From positions 227-13,144 of the forward strand of contig DJMI01000138.1 of NCBI GenBank assembly GCA_002435335.1: a stretch of DNA of 12,918 nucleotides, read 5' to 3'. The stretch is from Nitrosomonas sp. UBA6494. Its GTDB lineage: Bacteria > Pseudomonadota > Gammaproteobacteria > Burkholderiales > Nitrosomonadaceae. Of the stretch, positions 1 through 5,602 are shown in pieces. The position numbers were made by a program, and so were the translations under genes. Positions within the stretch are counted from its first letter, which is position 1. The number at the start of each line of letters is the position of its first letter. A model generated the notes under the pieces. The model did not search any database. It was not told where the DNA came from and saw nothing but the letters and a program-made list of their open reading frames with translations.

Positions 1-36
1 TCATCTCGTTCGTGAAATAATCAGCTTTTCTTTTTT
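1..36. repeat. possible end of a dispersed repeat element, cut by the window edge
   Basis: The first ~30 bases read like the terminal part of the element inserted in polX (7450-7480). Both have TCTCGTTCG, then a short variable stretch, then TAATCAG, then a T-rich run ending in CTT. About 24 of 31 aligned positions agree with one or two gaps. It lies downstream of the stop codon of the minus-strand gene at 46, where a small element would do no harm. The other end would be outside the window, so this is only a similarity note. Confidence 0.3.
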
Positions 37-45
37 CATTACCGA

Positions 46-759
46 CTACCGGGATAAAAAGGTAATCTTTTTGATGAACGCCTCAGCGCCTCCTTGGGTA
101 TTATTCGTATTACACTGAAAAGCAATGCCGGTAATCGGCGGTGTTTTATCATGCTTAAAAATCGCACGAAATTTTTCGTCGATCTCAAAATCGGTGGTAA
201 TGACTGCACCCGCTTGATCGCCGGATGCTACGCAGAAATACCTTCCCCCTTCTTGCCATAGCTTGCCCACGTACATTCGATCCGCTTCTTCGCTCTTTCC
301 AATAAAAGGACTCAAGAAGTAAGGTGCTGCATAGATACCCAAAGGCAGACCGCTTGATAGTTTTTCGGTTCCAAATGACAACATTAGGGCAATGGGCACG
401 CTGTTTACGCCCTGATCCCAATTAGCTCCCTGTGGATACTTATTAACCCCCCAAACGATTTCGACTCGCTTAACATTGTGAATAAAATCCTGTTGTTTCA
501 ACTTCAAACCAAACAACCCGGCCATCTCGCCGTCTGCACTGATCACCAAGGAATCGTTTTCAAATCGCGGCTTCAGTTTTTTTGCATCCAATTGCAATTC
601 GAATCCCCGTTCCTCCAACCAAGAAACCGCACTGCCATTCGAATTGCCTGAAAAATCGATCACATGAACAATTTTCTCATCCGCCACGGCAAACGACGCC
701 CAACACCACGAAAATAGAATGCCAACTAAAAAATATTGATTAAGTAAGCGCTGCATCAT
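46..759 (-). CDS. secreted DUF3047-like protein of unknown function
   Basis: A 237-residue protein with a signal peptide: a short basic start, a hydrophobic stretch at about residues 10-23, and a likely cut after Ala-Val-Ala (residue 26). It is therefore probably periplasmic. The mature part looks like the DUF3047 family. It starts near HVIDFSG, has a central part ending in VEIVWGVNK followed by a stretch where the family has its charged, aspartate-rich segment, and ends in a 'TGIAFQCNTNNT..AEAFIKKITF' region that matches the family's closing beta strands. The biochemical role of the family is not known to me. I chose the ATG at 759; another ATG lies directly after it (756), and an upstream in-frame GTG at 780 would add seven residues ahead of the signal peptide. 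No clear Shine-Dalgarno supports any of them. It lies 26+ nt behind bolA on the same strand and may be cotranscribed with it. Confidence 0.75.
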   Translation of the reverse strand: MMQRLLNQYFLVGILFSWCWASFAVADEKIVHVIDFSGNSNGSAVSWLEERGFELQLDAKKLKPRFENDSLVISADGEMAGLFGLKLKQQDFIHNVKRVEIVWGVNKYPQGANWDQGVNSVPIALMLSFGTEKLSSGLPLGIYAAPYFLSPFIGKSEEADRMYVGKLWQEGGRYFCVASGDQAGAVITTDFEIDEKFRAIFKHDKTPPITGIAFQCNTNNTQGGAEAFIKKITFLSR

Positions 760-806
760 TCGGCAAATTTCAAAACACACAATATCAATTTAGAGACAGA
801 TTATAT

Positions 807-1130
807 TTAAGCGTTATTTTTATGCAATGACCCACCAAGACATGGTGGCGAGTTGATCGTTGATCCTCTCTTTTCAAGCCATTCTTCCTCCGTCATGGTA
901 TGCAAAGTCAGTGCGTGTATGGAGTGCGCCAATTCATCGGCGAGCAGTTGATTGACCAATCGATGGCGTGCCATCAGCATTTTCCCCTGAAATTCTTTGG
1001 ATACGATGATCACTTTGAAATGCGATTCGGAACCTTTAGGCACGCTGTGCTTGTGACTTTCATTGATGACTTCCAAGAACTGCGGTTGCAGCGATTGCAG
1101 CTTGGTTTCGATAGTATTCTTAATACTCAT
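807..1130 (-). CDS. bolA: BolA family protein
   Basis: A 107-residue BolA-like protein that matches E. coli BolA over its whole length. The match includes the loop 'ESHKHSVPKGSESHFKV' (about residues 24-40), the HRLVNQLLADEL helix and the 'HALTLHTMTEEEW' segment (residues 72-84). BolA proteins have a class II KH-like fold. They bind monothiol glutaredoxins through a bridging [2Fe-2S] cluster, ligated by the conserved C-terminal-side His and a loop His/Cys, and they influence morphology and stress gene expression. The ATG at 1130 aligns with the E. coli start (MSIKNTI). An ATG at 1142 would add four residues and is not supported by homology. The start region has no strong Shine-Dalgarno. Upstream, a weak TTGTAC-17 nt-TAAAAA promoter-like pair lies on this strand (1192-1220). 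Confidence 0.93.
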   Translation of the reverse strand: MSIKNTIETKLQSLQPQFLEVINESHKHSVPKGSESHFKVIIVSKEFQGKMLMARHRLVNQLLADELAHSIHALTLHTMTEEEWLEKRGSTINSPPCLGGSLHKNNA

Positions 1131-1154
1131 AGAACGATCCATTACGTTTTTAGG

Positions 1155-1182
1155 TTGATTACTTGTTTGCTTGATTTATAAT
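1155..1182 (+). promoter_or_regulatory. sigma70-type promoter for the His-rich/membrane protein pair
   Basis: TTGATT (1155-1160), a 16 nt spacer and a perfect TATAAT (1177-1182) on the plus strand, in the gap between divergent bolA and the gene starting at 1227. Transcription would start near 1190, giving a leader of about 37 nt. This is a sequence match only. Confidence 0.55.
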
Positions 1183-1226
1183 CCGATTGCATTTTTATTC
1201 ATTTTACTGCTGAAGTACAATACCCG

Positions 1227-1664
1227 ATGACCAATCTAATTAGAATTCTCCTACTCAGTGCATTAATCGTATCGCATAGTGTCGTTGCTAAAGAAGCAAC
1301 AACACCTGCTCCTTGCGATGAATCCGCAGCTCAACAACCTTGTTTAGTGGAATTGCCGCAGCAGGCGATACAAAACTTGAAAATTGACGCCGGATTCGGC
1401 TGGGGAATATTCAGCGGCACCATTTACAACGGTAACGCCGATTATCACATTACGCAATTAGTCGTCAGCATGACACCGATTCACGACGATCATCACATGC
1501 ATATGCATGCACACATGTCGCACGAAGCGAAAGTGCATCGAATCAATTTGGATTTACCGCCTTCATCAAAAGGTGCATTATCGATGGCATTACCCGATGA
1601 CGTCGCCGATGCACACGATTTTAAATGGGAGATTCTGCAAGTAACCGGCTATCGACCACGCTGA
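1227..1664 (+). CDS. small secreted histidine-rich protein
   Basis: A 145-residue protein that I do not recognise as a named family. Residues 1-21 form a signal peptide (hydrophobic core LLLSALIVSHSVV, likely cut after VVA). The mature part has two cysteines near its start (30 and 39), a 'GWGIFSGTIYNGNADYHITQLVVSMTP' type beta-rich segment at about 58-84, and a striking histidine/methionine cluster at residues 86-99 (HDDHHMHMHAHMSH) with more His at 104 and 130. Such clusters commonly bind copper, nickel, zinc or heme-linked metal. The stop is 7 nt before the next gene, a membrane protein with heme-ligand-like histidines, so the two probably work together at the periplasmic face of the membrane. 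Metal binding is an inference from composition. A good promoter lies just upstream (1155-1182). Confidence 0.72.
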   Translation: MTNLIRILLLSALIVSHSVVAKEATTPAPCDESAAQQPCLVELPQQAIQNLKIDAGFGWGIFSGTIYNGNADYHITQLVVSMTPIHDDHHMHMHAHMSHEAKVHRINLDLPPSSKGALSMALPDDVADAHDFKWEILQVTGYRPR

Positions 1665-1671
1665 GCTTGTT

Positions 1672-2241
1672 GTGCAGCAATCACTTAAAAATATTCGCAA
1701 CATCCTGATTTATGCCTTTGTCATCACTCTGATTTCATTAGCATACTTCGTTTATGCTTATATAGCGCATCCAATCCCTGAAGAGCGGGAAACTTTCCTT
1801 ACTGAAATCGGTGAAGGGTTCGGAAAAACCGGTTTGGCATTGCTTGCTTTTATTTATTTCCGGACCTTTCTAAAACTGCTGCTCGGGCAAGGAAAATTGG
1901 CGCAACGACTGCTGCCAGATTATGTGCCGCCGCTGCAATCGACTGCGCTTAGTCGCTTGCTGGCATGGTTGAATCGCACACATATCTATTTTGGTATCGC
2001 TGCGGTTGCCGTCATTTTGTTGCACATCTCGATGATGGGATTTTCACGCTACAGCCATATTTTGTTTTTCCCAGCACTGTTGGCATTGGTAGTATGGCAA
2101 GGGATATTCGGAATGTTCTTGACGTTGCGCTTTTCACCGGTTGAATTGAAAAAATTCTCCTATTTGGTGCATGCGCAATTCGTCACCGGCATTGCCATCG
2201 GTGTGTTTGCATTATTCGGGCATTGGCTGATCGATGATTGA
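1672..2241 (+). CDS. membrane protein, ferric reductase-like / b-type cytochrome-like
   Basis: A 189-residue integral membrane protein with about five hydrophobic helices, near residues 11-31, 50-70, 104-122, 128-150 and 167-186. His104 and His118 lie 14 residues apart in one helix (HIYFGIAAVAVILLH), and His167 and His184 lie 17 apart in the last helix. This spacing resembles the two bis-histidine heme sites of ferric reductase-like transmembrane domains. There is no FAD or NAD(P)H domain, so it would need a separate electron donor, as in MsrQ-type or cytochrome-type members. The start is GTG, 7 nt after the upstream stop and without a clear Shine-Dalgarno, which suggests translational coupling to the His-rich secreted protein. 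Heme binding is an inference; the helices and histidines are seen directly. Confidence 0.68.
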   Translation: MQQSLKNIRNILIYAFVITLISLAYFVYAYIAHPIPEERETFLTEIGEGFGKTGLALLAFIYFRTFLKLLLGQGKLAQRLLPDYVPPLQSTALSRLLAWLNRTHIYFGIAAVAVILLHISMMGFSRYSHILFFPALLALVVWQGIFGMFLTLRFSPVELKKFSYLVHAQFVTGIAIGVFALFGHWLIDD

Positions 2242-2258
2242 TAAAGCATTGCCCGTAT

Positions 2259-2408
2259 TTAACATGGCCGTTGAAAAACTATCTGCGTTGCCGCCGCGGC
2301 GTTAAAAACAGGCTCAAAATACTCATTTGTTTGGCATAAACTACGCTTTTTTCACCTGTTTTTGCCTTGCATCGGCTGCCTCGAAAATGTTTTTTAACGG
2401 CTTGTTAA
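2259..2408. repeat. 150 bp interrupted palindrome, MITE/REP-like
   Basis: The left end (2259-2279, TTAACATGGCCGTTGAAAAAC) is nearly the reverse complement of the right end (2389-2408, which inverts to TTAACAAGCCGTTAAAAAAC). Inside, AAAAACAGG (2304-2312) pairs with CCTGTTTTT (2355-2363), so the element can fold into a long nested hairpin. It has no open reading frame of note. It lies between the stop of the membrane protein gene and the EAL gene and may end transcription of the former. I recall similar GTTTTTCAACGGC-type repeats scattered in proteobacterial genomes but cannot verify that here. Confidence 0.6.
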
Positions 2409-2536
2409 GACAAACCAAGTCAGGCAGTTTTTTCGCGCTTCTCTAACATCTTTACCTACACACAGTGTATGATCGCACATCAGAGCATGGTTTTATCATC
2501 AATTCTACAAATCTACTTTAATCATCACAATTGTCC

Positions 2537-3751
2537 ATGAATAGTGCATCAGACATCAAAATCCTGATTTTGGACGATGACACCTTCATGCTTAAATTGC
2601 TGGTCAAAATGCTGGCAAAGCTTGGTTATACCGATGTCATTACCTGCGACAATGGCTCGGATGCATTAAAAAAACTCGAGCATACCGATACCACGCCCGA
2701 TCTGATTTTGCTGGATTTGAACATGCCGGACATGGATGGTATTGAATTCGTACGCCATCTGGTCGAGTACGACTATCACGGCAAGTTGATTCTGGTCAGC
2801 GGCGAAGACGAACGTATGCTCAGGTCTGCGGAAAAGCTGGTGCATGCGCATAAAATTCCGATGCTCGGTTATGTCCATAAACCGGTGGATCCAAGTAAAC
2901 TGTCCGAAATGCTGCATCGCTGGGAAACCCATGTCTTAGCCAATCCGGCATCAATCAGCAAAAAAACGTATAGTGTCGACGACGTTCGAACAGCTATCAC
3001 GCGGCAAGAATTAGTAAATTATTATCAACCCAAGGTATCGGTGGCTAACGGCGATGTAATCGGCGTAGAAACGCTGGTACGCTGGCATCACCCGCAAGAT
3101 GGCATTATCACGCCGGATCGATTTATCCATATCGCGGAAAAACACAAGTTGATCGACGATCTCACGCAAGCGGTATTGACTCAAGCTGTCGTGCAAGCAG
3201 GAAAATGGCATCGCGAGGGACAGGCATTACGGGTATCGATCAATGTCACCATGGATAACCTGGCTTCTTTGGATTTTCAAGATAAGATTTTCAATTTGGT
3301 CAGCGAAAATAATCTGCCGCCGCAGAAAATCGTCATCGAAATCACGGAAAGCCAAGTAATGGGTCCGGATGCACGTGTGCCGCTGGAAATTTTGACGCGA
3401 TTAAGATTGAAACGCTTTCATTTGTCGATCGACGATTTCGGCACCGGCCACTCTTCGCTGGCGCAGTTGCGCGATATTCCGTTCAACGAGCTCAAAATCG
3501 ATCAAGGTTTTGTGCATCGCGCCTGGGAAGACGACACATTACGCGCCATTTACGATGCCAGTCTGACCATGGGTAAGCAATTGGGGATGGACATCGTTGC
3601 CGAAGGTGTCGAAGACCGCAATGATTGGGAATTACTGCGCGAAACCGGTTGCGACATGGCGCAAGGCAATTTCGTCTCGCTGCCCTTCCCTGCTGAAGAA
3701 TTGCCGCGCTGGATGACTGAATGGAAAAAACGATTTCAGGCAGGTTTATGA
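2537..3751 (+). CDS. response regulator with EAL (cyclic-di-GMP phosphodiesterase) output
   Basis: A 404-residue cytoplasmic two-domain signalling protein. Residues ~7-130 are a receiver domain: acidic pocket DDD at 13-15, phosphoacceptor Asp60 in 'LLDLNMPDMDG', and conserved Lys115 in 'YVHKPVD'. Residues ~150-400 are an EAL domain, which hydrolyses c-di-GMP to pGpG. The signature Glu is present as ETL (Glu178), followed by Asn236, Glu268 and Glu271 in EITES, Asp299-Asp300 in DDFGTGHSSL, Lys320 in ELKIDQ, Glu356 in AEGVE and Gln377 in AQGN. All the usual metal and catalytic residues appear intact, so the enzyme is probably active and switched by phosphorylation. No histidine kinase is adjacent. 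I chose the ATG at 2537; a TTG two codons upstream is possible, and neither has a good Shine-Dalgarno. The gene converges on the 151-residue gene with only 10 nt between stops. Confidence 0.93.
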   Translation: MNSASDIKILILDDDTFMLKLLVKMLAKLGYTDVITCDNGSDALKKLEHTDTTPDLILLDLNMPDMDGIEFVRHLVEYDYHGKLILVSGEDERMLRSAEKLVHAHKIPMLGYVHKPVDPSKLSEMLHRWETHVLANPASISKKTYSVDDVRTAITRQELVNYYQPKVSVANGDVIGVETLVRWHHPQDGIITPDRFIHIAEKHKLIDDLTQAVLTQAVVQAGKWHREGQALRVSINVTMDNLASLDFQDKIFNLVSENNLPPQKIVIEITESQVMGPDARVPLEILTRLRLKRFHLSIDDFGTGHSSLAQLRDIPFNELKIDQGFVHRAWEDDTLRAIYDASLTMGKQLGMDIVAEGVEDRNDWELLRETGCDMAQGNFVSLPFPAEELPRWMTEWKKRFQAGL

Positions 3752-3761
3752 CCAGGTGGAT

Positions 3762-4217
3762 TTAAGTCCGACAGGCTCCTAGCGGCAATCGCAGCATCGA
3801 TTCCCGCTGGTGCTGCAAATCACGTACAATGGCTCGCACTTTATTTAACAGCAGAGTCATGTAATCGTAAAACTGATCACTGGCGATCAGTTGGTGCCAT
3901 TCGTCGCCATCCGGATCAACTTCATCCAACGTGCGCCAGAAAAGTCCGCAAAAATTATCAAATACCAATGGCTTGGCCTCCATGAGCAACGCCCTGGTTG
4001 ACTGATCGATCCAAGGTTCGCGCCGCTGTATCAAACCTTCCGCACCGTCAACAACAGTCACCGTCAGATAACGACATAAATCGGATATGCTCAGAATACT
4101 TTCCAATTCAGAATTTTTTTGCGCATTGATAGCATCTGAAATCAGTTCTTCCAAGGCGCTGGCCGAAATTTTAAGACTGACACCTGTTTGTAATTCGTAA
4201 ATTTTATCGAGATACAT
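3762..4217 (-). CDS. unrecognised cytoplasmic protein, 151 residues
   Basis: I do not recognise this protein. It is soluble-looking and mostly helical, with no signal peptide or membrane segment: an N-terminal 'MYLDKIYELQTG', acidic helices, a central 'GLIQRREPWIDQ', an aromatic stretch 'FDNFCGLFWRTLDEV' and a basic C-terminus rich in Arg. I start it at the ATG at 4217. The frame stays open to a TTG at 4250, which would add a hydrophobic 11-residue tail of doubtful value. A strong promoter-like sequence lies upstream (4292-4320), implying a monocistronic unit with a leader of roughly 65-70 nt. It is convergent with the EAL gene. Conserved-looking coding sequence over 450 nt plus the promoter argue that it is a real gene. 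Confidence 0.65.
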   Translation of the reverse strand: MYLDKIYELQTGVSLKISASALEELISDAINAQKNSELESILSISDLCRYLTVTVVDGAEGLIQRREPWIDQSTRALLMEAKPLVFDNFCGLFWRTLDEVDPDGDEWHQLIASDQFYDYMTLLLNKVRAIVRDLQHQRESMLRLPLGACRT

Positions 4218-4291
4218 AATCAATAAGATAAAGTAACAAGCCGAAGCCAATGAGCGGTTCGATTAAGAATCGCAGCTAAGGTTCATTCTTT

Positions 4292-4320
4292 TTAATACGT
4301 TATATCTCGGAATCTGTCAA
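4292..4320 (-). promoter_or_regulatory. strong sigma70-type promoter for the 151-residue gene
   Basis: Read on the minus strand: a consensus TTGACA (4320 to 4315), exactly 17 nt of spacer, then TATTAA (4297 to 4292). Transcription would begin near 4285 and lead into the gene starting at 4217. This separates that gene from the polX-led genes further upstream on the same strand. Confidence 0.6.
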
Positions 4321-4405
4321 ATTCATCGACAATCTACAGCGCCAGTGGGATAACCGTTCATGTTTCCTCAATTTTTTGTACATAGATTGACCATGCTCCT
4401 CAAAA

Positions 4406-4906
4406 CTATTCATAGCGAATAAAATCTTCCGCCAATGCATTGCTGCCATGCCGATCGATCAGTGCATCGATCTCTGCCAGCAGATCGTCATCTTCGTCTT
4501 CGTCAAGTACCCCTTCACCGACCAAATGTGCAGTCAAGCCGGACATCATTGCTTCTCTGACCACTCCCAACGTCGCTTGATGATCCTGTTGCTGCGCATT
4601 GATTACGGCATCGATTACCCGCGACAACGGTTCGCTGGCAGCTTCTTGCACAAAATCAACGGCCAGCGCCGTTTCGCCGAATTCACCGATCAGCGCATTC
4701 AATTCATCGAGTAACGATTCGTTAACGTCAAAATGATGCAATTGCTCGGTTTCGGTAAAGGCTTCGGTCAGTACACCGGTGACAAAATCACGTATATCGA
4801 CCAACGTGATAACCTCTCCGGGTTCCGTCCGGTTCAGGCGACTAGCGATCAATGTGGATAAATTTGAACTGACGCGGGTTGAAACATCAATCGAATTTCG
4901 GATCAT
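4406..4906 (-). CDS. unrecognised acidic protein with an internal duplication
   Basis: A 166-residue acidic, helical, soluble-looking protein that I do not recognise. It contains two copies of a ~23-residue motif about 77 residues apart: residues 65-87 (LLDELNALIGEFGETALAVD...) and 142-164 (LLAEIDALIDRHGSNALAED...). They share about 12 identities, including LL.E..ALI...G..ALA.DF. The segments before each copy (VTGVLTEAF... and MMSGLTAHL...) are also weakly alike, so the protein is probably two tandem domains. A very acidic run (DEDEDDD, about 135-141) precedes the second copy. The start is firm: a Shine-Dalgarno CAGGAG lies just upstream of the ATG. It follows the phosphoribosyltransferase gene by 38 nt and is probably the last gene of the polX operon. 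Confidence 0.75.
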   Translation of the reverse strand: MIRNSIDVSTRVSSNLSTLIASRLNRTEPGEVITLVDIRDFVTGVLTEAFTETEQLHHFDVNESLLDELNALIGEFGETALAVDFVQEAASEPLSRVIDAVINAQQQDHQATLGVVREAMMSGLTAHLVGEGVLDEDEDDDLLAEIDALIDRHGSNALAEDFIRYE

Positions 4907-4944
4907 GGCAAACTCCTGATAGAAAAAAATTAATCAAACATGCA

Positions 4945-5592
4945 TCAGCTAACGGCTGGTCGTTTTACGCCTGCCAAGCAAGCGATGACTTCATTATCGT
5001 CGACCTGCGGAAAATCCCGGTAGAACTGTCCGACCGCATAGAAATCCTCGGGGGATGACAAACAAACGATGCGATCCGCTTTGCCGTGTAATCTCTTAAG
5101 AGTTTCCGGCGGTGCCACCGGTACCGCGCAAATCAATTCTGCCGGATTCCGGTTGCGTAAGGCATGCAGTGCGGCGATCATCGTCGATCCTGTGGCCAAA
5201 CCATCGTCGACAACGATAACAATGCGCCCAGTGGGATCGACCGACGGATGCATCGGCGTATATTGTGCTCGCCTCTGCCGGATGGTTTCCAGTTGCGCCG
5301 TTTTTTCTTGTTCAAGGTATTGTGCATTGGCGCCCGCCCGGTCGGCATATTCGGTCAAATAAACCCAACCGCTTTCATCGACCGAACCGATGGCGAATTC
5401 GGGATTACCCGGTGCACGCAATTTACGTACTAACACCACGTCCATGTCGCCTTGCAATTGCTCGGCAATGAGCTTAGCCATCGGCACCGCACCACGGGGA
5501 ATCGCCAGAACCAACGGATTCTTGCCACGATACTCGATTAACGCATCGGCTAATTTTTGCGCCGCTTCATTTCGATTTGCAAATAGCATCAT
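4945..5592 (-). CDS. phosphoribosyltransferase domain protein
   Basis: A 215-residue type I phosphoribosyltransferase-fold protein of the group usually annotated as 'predicted phosphoribosyltransferase' (COG1926-like). The PRPP-binding loop is clear at residues 124-137, 'IVIVVDDGLATGST', with the two acidic residues Asp129-Asp130. The N-terminal 'LVLAIPRGAVPMAKLIAEQL' (27-46) and 'VVLVRKLRAPGNPEFAIGSVDE' (52-73) are typical of this group. 'YRDFPQVDDNEVIACL' near the end is also shared. The true substrate is not established. The start is one of two adjacent ATGs (5592 or 5589) behind a strong AGGAGG. The first is only 4 nt from it and the second 7 nt, so the second may be the used one. The polX stop codon overlaps this ribosome binding site (TAAAGGAGG), so the two genes are translationally close. 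Confidence 0.9.
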   Translation of the reverse strand: MMLFANRNEAAQKLADALIEYRGKNPLVLAIPRGAVPMAKLIAEQLQGDMDVVLVRKLRAPGNPEFAIGSVDESGWVYLTEYADRAGANAQYLEQEKTAQLETIRQRRAQYTPMHPSVDPTGRIVIVVDDGLATGSTMIAALHALRNRNPAELICAVPVAPPETLKRLHGKADRIVCLSSPEDFYAVGQFYRDFPQVDDNEVIACLAGVKRPAVS

Positions 5593-5602
5593 TGATCCTC
5601 CT

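Noticed and set aside
2468..2473. TATGAT as a -10 for the EAL gene
   Set aside because: No acceptable -35 at 16-18 nt; too weak to call a promoter.
4321..4405. Terminator for the polX operon
   Set aside because: No stem followed by a T run on the minus strand could be found in this stretch.
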